Shown piece by piece: positions 30,760-36,010 of a DNA stretch of 38,185 nt (positions are counted from its first letter, which is position 1; each line of letters starts with the position of its first letter). The DNA is taken from IMG/VR virus record IMGVR_UViG_3300025508_000049, positions 1-38,185 of that record; one strand, given 5' to 3'. Source of the DNA: a virus. The position numbers were made by a program, and so were the translations under genes. Below the pieces are notes generated by a model that had not been told where the DNA came from, searched no databases, and saw only the letters and a program-made list of their open reading frames with translations.

Positions 30760-30924
30760 TTAATCTACATAATAATCAATTGTATCCCAACCATCTTTTC
30801 CTCTCACTTTTGTAAAATACTTAGGACCTGCCCTAAAAGCTTTTGAAGTTTGAGAATGAGATTTGAAATTATACTCAATCTTAGTCTTAGCTACTTCAGC
30901 TGTAATTTCTATTAAGTCTGCCAT
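30760..30924 (-). CDS. 54-aa protein, possibly read from a leaderless mRNA
   Basis: MADLIEITAEVAKTKIEYNF to GWDTIDYYVD, a basic alpha/beta protein. The promoter-like element 30927-30959 ends only 2 nt before the ATG, whereas in the other cassettes the gap is about 20 nt. If the element works the same way, transcription would start at or just after the ATG. No family is recognised. Confidence 0.52.
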   Translation of the reverse strand: MADLIEITAEVAKTKIEYNFKSHSQTSKAFRAGPKYFTKVRGKDGWDTIDYYVD

Positions 30925-30926
30925 AA

Positions 30927-30959
30927 TCTAAATTTACGAAATTTACTTCATACTTCCAA
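30927..30959 (-). promoter_or_regulatory. variant promoter abutting an ATG
   Basis: TTG at 30957-30959, a 20-nt spacer, TAAATTTAGA at 30927-30936, then TT and ATG. The TTG and part of the spacer lie in the last codons of the 101-aa gene. Confidence 0.5.
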
Positions 30960-31248
30960 TTTTATTTTGAATGAATACTTTAAACTTATAAGATAATACA
31001 TGCGAACCTATAGACCAGGATATCTTCTCTGTTGCAGATTCAGTAATGGAGTAATTATAATGATCATATAAGCAAAATATACTTCCTTCTTGATCTAAAT
31101 AAATCCATTCCGGAGCAAAGCTATCTGTTGCCTTACCTGTAGGAACTCCTAATGCAGTTTCTAAATCTAATAACGAAGCTATAATGCTTTCGCTCTTACT
31201 TGTTCCTGTAATATCTACACTTAACCTATCTCTTACTTTATCGAACAT
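30943..31248 (-). CDS. small accessory protein, function unknown
   Basis: This 101-aa protein starts MFDKVRDRLSVDITGTSKSE, has IIASLLDLETALGVPTGKAT in the N-terminal half, and ends YKFKVFIQNKIGSMK. The second half is beta-rich with aromatic residues (FCLYDHYNYSITES). Its cassette is at 31269-31301. No family is recognised. Confidence 0.6.
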   Translation of the reverse strand: MFDKVRDRLSVDITGTSKSESIIASLLDLETALGVPTGKATDSFAPEWIYLDQEGSIFCLYDHYNYSITESATEKISWSIGSHVLSYKFKVFIQNKIGSMK

Positions 31249-31268
31249 AACCTTTGTTTTTAATTATA

Positions 31269-31301
31269 CCTAAATATAAGAAATAAAAAGGGAAATAACA
31301 A
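31269..31301 (-). promoter_or_regulatory. early-type promoter embedded in a hairpin
   Basis: TTG at 31299-31301, a 20-nt spacer, TATATTTAGG at 31269-31278. TTTG is in the loop of the hairpin 31290-31310. Confidence 0.7.
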
Positions 31302-31310
31302 ATACCTCCC
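31284..31310 (-). terminator. weak terminator overlapping a promoter
   Basis: GGGAGG (31305-31310) can pair with TTTCCC (31290-31295), including two G-T pairs, and is followed by TTTTTATTT on the coding strand. Confidence 0.5.
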
Positions 31311-31336
31311 TTAGTTTCTCCATAGATATTATCTAT

Positions 31337-31627
31337 CTATTTAGCATTTCTTATGACTGTGTAGATGTAGCCCATTCTAATTTTTCCACACTTTAAACCT
31401 TTAGCCCAATCCTCAGATTCTAGCTTTGTAAAGATTTCTTTTTTCTCTAACCCTTCTCCATGAAGTTCTAGAATTCTGTGCTTCAAAGTTCCACCTACAC
31501 CAATCTTGGTATTTTGAGCTTCTTTGATCAGTAATTCTAAGTTAGCATTCTTCATTCTTGCAAGACCTTTAGCTTTAATTCCTAAATCCTTTGCTTCTTG
31601 TACTAGTGCTGCTTTTGACATAATCAT
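31337..31627 (-). CDS. SAP-like / helix-turn-helix DNA-binding candidate
   Basis: The protein has 96 aa from 31627; a second ATG two codons on (31621, MSKAALVQEA) matches the usual ATTATG leader end better. Residues 3-35 (LVQEAKDLGIKAKGLARMKN, then LELLIKEAQ) resemble a SAP motif, with helix, L-G-x-x-x-x-G and N-x-x-L-x-x-L-I. Residues ~45-90 (RILELHGEGLEKKEIFTKLE) resemble a helix-turn-helix of the kind that senses tandem steps. A role in DNA binding or transcription is inferred from fold features only. The leader is longer than in its neighbours (about 35 nt). Confidence 0.55.
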   Translation of the reverse strand: MIMSKAALVQEAKDLGIKAKGLARMKNANLELLIKEAQNTKIGVGGTLKHRILELHGEGLEKKEIFTKLESEDWAKGLKCGKIRMGYIYTVIRNAK

Positions 31628-31662
31628 TAATTTTTAACTGTTAATACTTTCTTTTTATTATA

Positions 31663-31695
31663 CCTAAATATAAGAATTAAAAAGGGAAGGAGCAA
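31663..31695 (-). promoter_or_regulatory. early-type promoter with TTG in the terminator loop
   Basis: TTG at 31693-31695, a 20-nt spacer, TATATTTAGG at 31663-31672. The clearest overlap case: the loop of the 7-bp hairpin is exactly GTTGCT. Confidence 0.75.
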
Positions 31696-31703
31696 CCCTT
31701 CCC
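31679..31703 (-). terminator. intrinsic terminator whose loop is a promoter element
   Basis: GGGAAGG (31697-31703), loop GTTGCT, CCTTCCC (31684-31690), then TTTTTAATT on the coding strand. It ends the 111-aa gene. Confidence 0.72.
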
Positions 31704-31712
31704 TGGTTTATT

Positions 31713-32048
31713 TTAAGCCTCATTAATGTACTTTTTAATAATCTTGGTAGGGTAGACTGTATGACTATTATTTCCTACAACATCTTCCCACCATTTAATT
31801 CCCATTGTTAATCTTGGAATTGCAAATCTCATAATATCTTCATCATGTACTCTGAAAAATACATCATGTCTTCCTCCTGTTTCAGGAACAATGTTTCCAT
31901 CTGAATCTATATCAGGGTCTGTCACTACTGTTTCGATTAGTTCTACCCTTGTATTCATATCATCTTTAAAGAAATTAATGAAATCTTCTTTCATACTATC
32001 TTCTAATATGGTACCTGGCCAAACGCATAATTGATTAAATTTACTCAT
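31713..32048 (-). CDS. small accessory protein, function unknown
   Basis: This 111-aa protein starts MSKFNQLCVWPGTILEDSMK. The middle is acidic (VTDPDIDSDGNIVPETGGRH), and DVFFRVHDEDIMRFAIPRLT follows. The C-terminus is basic (PTKIIKKYINEA). It looks like a compact alpha/beta protein. Cassette at 32074-32106; no family is recognised. Confidence 0.6.
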   Translation of the reverse strand: MSKFNQLCVWPGTILEDSMKEDFINFFKDDMNTRVELIETVVTDPDIDSDGNIVPETGGRHDVFFRVHDEDIMRFAIPRLTMGIKWWEDVVGNNSHTVYPTKIIKKYINEA

Positions 32049-32073
32049 AACTTATATTGTTTTTATTATTACA

Positions 32074-32106
32074 CCTAAATATACGAAATATCTACGTAAG
32101 GAGCAA
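32074..32106 (-). promoter_or_regulatory. early-type promoter for the 111-aa gene
   Basis: TTG at 32104-32106, a 20-nt spacer, TATATTTAGG at 32074-32083. Confidence 0.72.
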
Positions 32107-32109
32107 CTT

Positions 32110-32478
32110 TTATCCGTTTAAAATCTTCACTATGTTTCTAGATCCTTGAGACATTTCTCTTTCCCTCCTTGACTTTCTATTAGCTTCAAGTTGCTTGCAA
32201 GCATCAGAAATCATTTCTTCTAATATTCCTTTATCAAAAGGTACATAATGTAAATTATCATCTGTTTCTAAAGCTACAATTAAAGCTCCGACAGATTTAT
32301 CTCTGTATGATTCGAAACCTACTAATATTTCCCCAAATGATTTGTAATGATCTAATAATTCTTCTTTATATGAAGTAGAATGCTCTAATCCCATCTCTAA
32401 CCCCATTTCAAAGAAAAATGAATTAGCATCCTGTTTTAATGAATAGATTAAGCAATCTAATAATGTGTAATTTTTCAT
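32110..32478 (-). CDS. helical accessory protein, function unknown
   Basis: This 122-aa protein starts MKNYTLLDCLIYSLKQDANS. Residues 25-32 contain a short tandem duplication (MGLEMGLE). The C-terminus is a basic helix (KQLEANRKSRREREMSQGSR, then NIVKILNG) that could bind nucleic acid. Cassette at 32501-32533; no family is recognised. Confidence 0.6.
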   Translation of the reverse strand: MKNYTLLDCLIYSLKQDANSFFFEMGLEMGLEHSTSYKEELLDHYKSFGEILVGFESYRDKSVGALIVALETDDNLHYVPFDKGILEEMISDACKQLEANRKSRREREMSQGSRNIVKILNG

Positions 32479-32500
32479 AACCTTTATTGTTTTTATTATA

Positions 32501-32533
32501 CCTAAATATAAGAATTAAAAAGGGAAGGAGCAA
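32501..32533 (-). promoter_or_regulatory. early-type promoter with TTG in the terminator loop
   Basis: TTG at 32531-32533, a 20-nt spacer, TATATTTAGG at 32501-32510. The same composite element as at 31663-31703, nearly base for base. Confidence 0.75.
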
Positions 32534-32541
32534 CCCTTCCC
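32516..32541 (-). terminator. intrinsic terminator sharing bases with the next promoter
   Basis: GGGAAGG (32535-32541), loop GTTGCT, CCTTCCC (32522-32528), then TTTTTAATT. It ends the 101-aa winged-helix-like gene. Confidence 0.72.
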
Positions 32542-32549
32542 CTGTTTTT

Positions 32550-32855
32550 TTAAGAATGTTTAAAGTAAATGTAAAGGGCTCTCCCACCTTCTTTAGGTTT
32601 ACATAAACATCTACTAATTTTTCTGGATCTTAAAGCTCTCCTAAGGCATTCAGCGTATTTCTTATTACCTCCCCAAGAAGTACCTCTATAAAAATCATAC
32701 AGGTTTTCCATAATTTGGCTTTCTGTTTTACCGGGATATTTTGTAACATAAGCTACAATTTCGTCTTGGTTTACTATTCTTTTAAGTCCTCCCCCACCCC
32801 AAAAGTTTTCCCCAAATGTTCGGTAAATCTTTTTTGATTCTAAATCTGTTGTCAT
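32550..32855 (-). CDS. winged-helix-like small protein
   Basis: This 101-aa protein has DEIVAYVTKYPGKTESQIME (residues ~27-46), which fits helices 1-2 of a winged helix with the usual P-G-K-T turn. A basic third helix KKYAECLRRALRSRKISRCL and a two-strand wing ALYIYF near the end follow. Such proteins bind DNA and often act as small phage regulators. Gly-rich FGENFWGGGGLKR precedes the domain. Cassette at 32880-32912. DNA binding is inferred, with no target known. Confidence 0.6.
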   Translation of the reverse strand: MTTDLESKKIYRTFGENFWGGGGLKRIVNQDEIVAYVTKYPGKTESQIMENLYDFYRGTSWGGNKKYAECLRRALRSRKISRCLCKPKEGGRALYIYFKHS

Positions 32856-32879
32856 AACTTATATCGTTTTATTATTATA

Positions 32880-32912
32880 CCTAAATATACGAATAATTAA
32901 ATTAGGCTCCAA
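32880..32912 (-). promoter_or_regulatory. early-type promoter for the winged-helix-like gene
   Basis: TTG at 32910-32912, a 20-nt spacer, TATATTTAGG at 32880-32889. The TAG stop of the preceding gene touches the TTG. Confidence 0.72.
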
Positions 32913-33110
32913 CTAACAGGGTACATATTTTGTAATTATTATTTCTTCATTCCATCCTTCTGTACAGGTTCCATCTGGAAATTTACCTTCATCATTTATT
33001 CCTAACATCTCTAGATTTCCTGAACTATTTCTTAAGACTGTTACCTTAGTCTTAATTCCTGAAACATCAATGTAAGTCTCTCCTAATACTACTGTTTTAA
33101 AATCTGCCAT
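32913..33110 (-). CDS. small beta-rich protein, function unknown
   Basis: This 65-aa protein starts MADFKTVVLGETYIDVSGIK and ends EEIIITKYVPC. It is mostly strands with two Cys near the C-terminus (DGTCTEG, VPC). Cassette at 33132-33164. No family is recognised. Confidence 0.58.
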   Translation of the reverse strand: MADFKTVVLGETYIDVSGIKTKVTVLRNSSGNLEMLGINDEGKFPDGTCTEGWNEEIIITKYVPC

Positions 33111-33131
33111 AACTCTTATCTTTTAATTATA

Positions 33132-33164
33132 CCTAAATATAAGAAATATCTTTGAGAGGAGCAA
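33132..33164 (-). promoter_or_regulatory. early-type promoter for the 65-aa gene
   Basis: TTG at 33162-33164, a 20-nt spacer, TATATTTAGG at 33132-33141. Confidence 0.72.
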
Positions 33165-33171
33165 CTTTTAA

Positions 33172-33256
33172 TTAAAAGGAAGGGTAGTAATAAAATAAAT
33201 TAACGCCCCCATTAAATCGTTTGTGTGCCATTATTGGCGTTACTCCCTCCCCTTTT
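33172..33256 (-). terminator. large cruciform hairpin after the 82-aa gene
   Basis: A 16-base arm (33241-33256, AAAAGGGGAGGGAGTA on the coding strand) pairs with 33174-33189 at 14 of 16 positions. An inner 6-bp stem AACGCC/GGCGTT (33202-33207 with 33236-33241) sits within it. The structure ends in TTTTAATT and follows the 82-aa gene stop, so it may act as a terminator. Its size is unusual for this array. Confidence 0.45.
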
Positions 33257-33258
33257 TC

Positions 33259-33507
33259 TTACATTTCTGCTAATGTTATTTCGTAAAGGACGTCTTCCAT
33301 CTCTCCACTTGATTCGATATCATCTAACCATTGACAAACATGCATATCTATGTCCTGTCTATTGATAGCTTCATTTATGTATGCTTTCATAAAAGCTAAT
33401 CGTACCTTAGTTAGAGGTACTCCATTTGCTGGATGATCGTCCGGAAGTCTTAAATTATCTTCAATTGCTTCTTCGAACATTTCAGGAAGATCTATTTCTA
33501 TTTTCAT
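33259..33507 (-). CDS. small acidic helical protein
   Basis: This is an 82-aa protein, MKIEIDLPEMFEEAIEDNLR to EDVLYEITLAEM. It is strongly acidic with helices at VRLAFMKAYINEAINRQ. Its ATG overlaps the TGA of the 27-aa ORF (ATGA), so translation is probably coupled. Acidic small phage proteins can mimic DNA or inhibit host enzymes, but that is speculation here. Confidence 0.6.
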   Translation of the reverse strand: MKIEIDLPEMFEEAIEDNLRLPDDHPANGVPLTKVRLAFMKAYINEAINRQDIDMHVCQWLDDIESSGEMEDVLYEITLAEM

Positions 33508-33587
33508 GATAAGTCTTTTTTACAAATTGAACATTTACCATTTTTGACTTGTACCATTGTACAACACTTTTTACAAAATCTGAACAT
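33504..33587 (-). CDS. 27-aa mini zinc-knuckle peptide
   Basis: MFRFCKKCCTMVQVKNGKCS, then ICKKDLS. C5-x2-C8 and C19-x2-C22 form a compact zinc-ribbon pattern. It is the first ORF after the promoter at 33611-33643, with the standard AAAGGTTATG leader, and overlaps the next gene by ATGA. The preserved Cys pairs and coupling argue that it is real. Confidence 0.6.
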   Translation of the reverse strand: MFRFCKKCCTMVQVKNGKCSICKKDLS

Positions 33588-33610
33588 AACCTTTTGTTTT
33601 AATTATTATA

Positions 33611-33643
33611 CCTAAATATACGAATAACTACCTTAGTAACCTA
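33611..33643 (-). promoter_or_regulatory. early-type promoter with a degenerate upstream element
   Basis: TATATTTAGG at 33611-33620 and a standard leader, but the trinucleotide at the usual position (33641-33643) is TAG, which is also the stop codon of the 130-aa gene. It may be weaker than its siblings. Confidence 0.6.
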
Positions 33644-34033
33644 CCAGTTTCCTAAATTAATTGAATGTAAATGAGCTAAAGCTATTTCTTTTGAAATACC
33701 AACTCCTATTAAGCTTTCTTCTAATTCAACACCAAACCCCTCTCCATCTAAACTATCAATTCTTTTTCTGTAAGTATCTCTATCTTCTTGGCAAAAATAA
33801 GTATCCAATAATAATTCAAACTCAAAAACTGTAGAATTATATCCTTGCTCTTTATTAAAATCTTCAACCTCCTTTTCCAGCTCCTCACTTATCTCATATT
33901 CGTAAGGATCTATTCCTTCCTGTTCCTTAAACATCTTTTCTAAAAGTTGCTTAAATGGAATAAAGTCAAATGAAAACTTATTAGTCCATTCATCTCCTCT
34001 ACAATTTGTGTGTACTATTATATATACTTTCAT
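33641..34033 (-). CDS. small accessory protein, function unknown
   Basis: This 130-aa protein starts MKVYIIVHTNCRGDEWTNKF. It has an acidic helical middle (YEYEISEELEKEVEDFNKEQ) and a C-terminal LEESLIGVGISKEIALAHLH. A beta strand at the start and long helices suggest a ferredoxin-like or mixed fold. Cassette at 34052-34083. No family is recognised. Confidence 0.6.
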   Translation of the reverse strand: MKVYIIVHTNCRGDEWTNKFSFDFIPFKQLLEKMFKEQEGIDPYEYEISEELEKEVEDFNKEQGYNSTVFEFELLLDTYFCQEDRDTYRKRIDSLDGEGFGVELEESLIGVGISKEIALAHLHSINLGNW

Positions 34034-34051
34034 AACCTTTGTTTTAATATA

Positions 34052-34083
34052 CCTAAATATAAGAAATAAAAAGGGAAGTACAA
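34052..34083 (-). promoter_or_regulatory. early-type promoter with TTTG in the terminator loop
   Basis: TTG at 34081-34083, a 19-nt spacer (one shorter than usual), TATATTTAGG at 34052-34061. The loop of the hairpin is GTTTG. Confidence 0.7.
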
Positions 34084-34093
34084 ACTACTTCCC
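34067..34093 (-). terminator. intrinsic terminator with an 8-bp stem
   Basis: GGGAAGTA (34086-34093), loop GTTTG, TACTTCCC (34073-34080), then TTTTTATTT on the coding strand. It ends the 59-aa gene. Confidence 0.7.
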
Positions 34094-34102
34094 TAATTGC
34101 TT

Positions 34103-34282
34103 TTACCATCTTCCTAAGAACTCTCCTTCATCATCATATATCCACGTTTCCGTAATATGACAATCTCCATCATACCTCTCCTTAATGCTCTCCCATTCTT
34201 TTTTAGCATCCGACTTAGTAGGGTGCTCATTTGAGGAGTATTCATCTCCCTCGTTGTCCTTGTAATTGAAATCGTAAACCAT
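34103..34282 (-). CDS. 59-aa acidic protein, start corrected
   Basis: MVYDFNYKDNEGDEYSSNEH to YDDEGEFLGRW. A longer frame to 34339 exists only because the repeated cassette is open in this frame; the ATG at 34282 follows the standard leader. It has an acidic alpha/beta composition. The two 34-kb genes share their false N-terminal extension because the cassettes are near-identical. No family is recognised. Confidence 0.6.
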   Translation of the reverse strand: MVYDFNYKDNEGDEYSSNEHPTKSDAKKEWESIKERYDGDCHITETWIYDDEGEFLGRW

Positions 34283-34306
34283 AATCTTTATTGTTTTATT
34301 ATTATA

Positions 34307-34339
34307 CCTAAATATATGAAATATAATTAAGGTAGGCAA
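34307..34339 (-). promoter_or_regulatory. early-type promoter in an 81-nt repeat
   Basis: TTG at 34337-34339, a 20-nt spacer, TATATTTAGG at 34307-34316. It is part of a sequence repeated exactly 292 nt away. Confidence 0.72.
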
Positions 34340-34358
34340 CTAAGTACCTACCTTTTTT
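34329..34358 (-). terminator. terminator-like hairpin overlapping a promoter
   Basis: AAGGTAGG / CCTACCTT (34329-34336 with 34347-34354). T-runs lie on both sides, so it might work in both directions. TTG is in the loop. Confidence 0.55.
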
Positions 34359-34361
34359 AAA

Positions 34362-34574
34362 TTAATCCCATACCTCTATATCCTCAAGGATATTCTCCAA
34401 GCAACTATCATAAGGATTTCCCTGCCCTAGCAATTGATTAAACCCATACTTTCCGTAAGCTTGATAGTTTGAAACTATATTAGTGCCCCTTACTGCATCA
34501 TCTACTAAATTCATAGCTTCATTTACTAATTCTTGAGCTTGCATAATAGCCTCTTTTCTTTCTACTAAATCCAT
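34362..34574 (-). CDS. 70-aa helical protein, start corrected
   Basis: MDLVERKEAIMQAQELVNEA, then MNLVDDAVRGTNIVSNYQAY and DSCLENILEDIEVWD. An ATG at 34631 would add 19 codons that belong to the promoter repeat. It is largely helical and acidic. It lies between two 81-nt direct repeats and so could be lost or moved by recombination between them. Confidence 0.6.
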   Translation of the reverse strand: MDLVERKEAIMQAQELVNEAMNLVDDAVRGTNIVSNYQAYGKYGFNQLLGQGNPYDSCLENILEDIEVWD

Positions 34575-34598
34575 AACCTTTATTGTTTTATTATTATA

Positions 34599-34631
34599 CC
34601 TAAATATATGAAATATAATTAAGGTAGGCAA
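34599..34631 (-). promoter_or_regulatory. early-type promoter in an 81-nt repeat
   Basis: TTG at 34629-34631, a 20-nt spacer, TATATTTAGG at 34599-34608. Confidence 0.72.
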
Positions 34632-34650
34632 CTAAGTACCTACCTTTTTT
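34621..34650 (-). terminator. terminator-like hairpin overlapping a promoter
   Basis: The same AAGGTAGG/CCTACCTT hairpin as at 34329-34358, here after the 87-aa gene. Confidence 0.55.
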
Positions 34651-34653
34651 AAA

Positions 34654-34917
34654 TTAATAAGCAAATACTTCTCCACCTACTTTAATTTCCGTAATTGTGT
34701 CAAAGTTAATCATTCTATAACCTCCACTTTGCATATCATAACATCCTAGTAGATTATACTTAGATGGATCATACTTTAATGTCCCCCCTTTTAAATGCTT
34801 CTTAACACCTAATCGAGCATTCATCACTCTTACCTCTCCATTTTTTTTAATGAACGTAATTGTGAATGTTTTTCCGGACTTAACCGATTCTAAATTTTTG
34901 AATTCTGATAGTAGCAT
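34654..34917 (-). CDS. small basic beta-rich protein
   Basis: This 87-aa protein starts MLLSEFKNLESVKSGKTFTI, has TFIKKNGEVRVMNARLGVKK near 20-40 and ends MINFDTITEIKVGGEVFAY. The pattern of K-x-G-E-x-R-x-x-x-A-x-x-G-V-K and a Y-D-x-x-x-x-x-Y-R-x-I-x-x-D-x-I ending is shared with WYL-free small phage SH3-like proteins that I recall as hypothetical. It may bind nucleic acid. Cassette at 34941-34973. Confidence 0.6.
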   Translation of the reverse strand: MLLSEFKNLESVKSGKTFTITFIKKNGEVRVMNARLGVKKHLKGGTLKYDPSKYNLLGCYDMQSGGYRMINFDTITEIKVGGEVFAY

Positions 34918-34940
34918 AACCTTTTGTTTTTATTATTATA

Positions 34941-34973
34941 CCTAAATATATGAATAATTAGGGTAGGCTCCAA
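34941..34973 (-). promoter_or_regulatory. early-type promoter for the 87-aa gene
   Basis: TTG at 34971-34973, a 20-nt spacer, TATATTTAGG at 34941-34950. Confidence 0.72.
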
Positions 34974-34974
34974 C

Positions 34975-35169
34975 TTAATAATTAAAGATATCAGCAAAGT
35001 TCTGAATAAATAATTCTTTAGTATCTTCACTTAAATCCTCTAACTTCTCTCCAAATATTTCCTGAAGTTCAGAATATACATCTTCTTCAGATCTCCCTTC
35101 TAGTAAACTGCTCTCCTCCTTTTTTAATATGTCCTTTAGTTCAATTTCAAAACTCACCTTAATTAACAT
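34975..35169 (-). CDS. small acidic helical protein
   Basis: This is a 64-aa protein, MLIKVSFEIELKDILKKEES to FIQNFADIFNY. A short strand is followed by acidic helices (EEDVYSELQEIFGEKLEDLS). Cassette at 35193-35225. No family is recognised. Confidence 0.58.
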   Translation of the reverse strand: MLIKVSFEIELKDILKKEESSLLEGRSEEDVYSELQEIFGEKLEDLSEDTKELFIQNFADIFNY

Positions 35170-35192
35170 AACCTTTTGTTTTTATTATTATA

Positions 35193-35225
35193 CCTAAATA
35201 TACGTAATATAAGTAAGGTAGGCAA
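35193..35225 (-). promoter_or_regulatory. early-type promoter, third copy of the repeat type
   Basis: TTG at 35223-35225, a 20-nt spacer, TATATTTAGG at 35193-35202. The surrounding bases are a diverged copy of the 81-nt repeat. Confidence 0.72.
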
Positions 35226-35243
35226 CTAAGTACCTACCTTTTT
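35215..35243 (-). terminator. terminator-like hairpin overlapping a promoter
   Basis: AAGGTAGG/CCTACCTT (35215-35222 with 35233-35240), T-runs on both sides, TTG in the loop. It follows the 90-aa gene. Confidence 0.55.
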
Positions 35244-35246
35244 TAA

Positions 35247-35519
35247 TTAGTTTGAAATTACTTTTAGACCTGGCTGGAATACTGTCTTATACCCTCCTCC
35301 TAGACTATCAATAACTCTATCAATAAAGTCTTGTAATAGGTAGGTACCATCCGAAGATCCAAATCCATGACCTTCCGGCCAATCATCTGTCCATTCTGTT
35401 GCTACTTCAACAGCTATCTCTGTTAAAGATCCAAAATGTATTTGGTGAATGATTTCATTAAAGCCTTCTATCTTAGATGACTTTGTTACTAAATGTACTG
35501 GGTGTACTAAAAAATCCAT
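35247..35519 (-). CDS. first gene of the cassette array, function unknown
   Basis: This 90-aa protein starts MDFLVHPVHLVTKSSKIEGF. The middle is helical (EIAVEVATEWTDDWPEGHGF), and the C-terminus is DRVIDSLGGGYKTVFQPGLK. The Gly-rich SLGGGYKT is reminiscent of nucleotide-binding loops but lacks the GKS/T ending. Cassette at 35542-35574. No family is recognised. Confidence 0.6.
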   Translation of the reverse strand: MDFLVHPVHLVTKSSKIEGFNEIIHQIHFGSLTEIAVEVATEWTDDWPEGHGFGSSDGTYLLQDFIDRVIDSLGGGYKTVFQPGLKVISN

Positions 35520-35541
35520 AACTCTTATCGTTTTAATTATA

Positions 35542-35574
35542 CCTAAATATATGAATTATAATTGTAACTACCTA
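35542..35574 (-). promoter_or_regulatory. first early-type promoter of the array, no TTG
   Basis: TATATTTAGG at 35542-35551 with a standard leader. The usual TTG position (35572-35574) reads TAG, as at 33641-33643, so the upstream element is degenerate. Confidence 0.6.
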
Positions 35575-35847
35575 CCCTTTCCGGAAATTAATTAAGGAAA
35601 ATAAAGTTACTTAAATAGTTGCTCCTTACATATATAGTCCGTATCTTTAGATAGAAGCAATAGATAAGTCTTGGGCGGGGTGTCACATCAACACCGGAAG
35701 AGTAGACGGGCCGGTACCTTATATTCAAATCCCCTCCTTTCCGGCCTACGAACCATTCTTCACATTTCCAACTATTTTCCGGAATTTTTCAATATATTTT
35801 AATATACATATTTATATACCTGTATATACCTATCCCCCATATAGCAA

Positions 35848-35912
35848 CAAAGCTTGAATAGAGAGGAGTTACTTGAATAGAGGCAAAGCTTGATTGAAGG
35901 GACAAAGCTTGA
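35848..35912. repeat. three CAAAGCTTGA repeats (iteron-like)
   Basis: Exact 10-mers start at 35848, 35884 and 35903; a related ACTTGAATAG lies between the first two. Each contains the palindrome AAGCTT. Spacing is 36 and 19 nt. A binding site for a replication or regulatory protein is possible. Confidence 0.5.
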
Positions 35913-36010
35913 TAAGCAACTGTCCTTGAAAGGGCCCTTCCTTAGTACTATAGTCTAGTTACTTGTCTATTTAGAGAGAGGGTTAAACGGTCCCTTAGTT
36001 TAGTAGTTGT

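Larger units (their letters stand above)
34286..34366 (-). repeat. 81-nt direct repeat, copy 1
   Basis: Identical to 34578-34658 (shift 292). It contains terminator hairpin, promoter and leader. A third, slightly diverged copy covers about 35170-35245. Confidence 0.8.
34578..34658 (-). repeat. 81-nt direct repeat, copy 2
   Basis: Identical to 34286-34366. The unit gene plus cassette of 292 nt lies between the copies. Confidence 0.8.

Noticed and set aside
33170-33230. 19-codon ORF MAHKRFNGGVNLFYYYPSF in the cruciform
   Set aside because: It has no leader or promoter of the local type and its bases are explained by the hairpin arms.
34283-34339. N-terminal extensions MPTLIIFHIFRYNNK of the two genes at 34.1-34.6 kb
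   Set aside because: Identical in both because they translate the promoter/terminator repeat. The true ATGs follow the cassette leaders (34282 and 34574).
26930-35574. CRISPR array
   Set aside because: The regular repeats are promoter cassettes separated by genes of varying length, not short spacers of constant size. There are no cas genes.
35641-35760. tRNA-like segment with TTCAAATCCCC
   Set aside because: The loop lacks a matching 5-bp T-stem and no cloverleaf could be closed. The GGCCGG/CCGGCC inverted repeat explains part of it.
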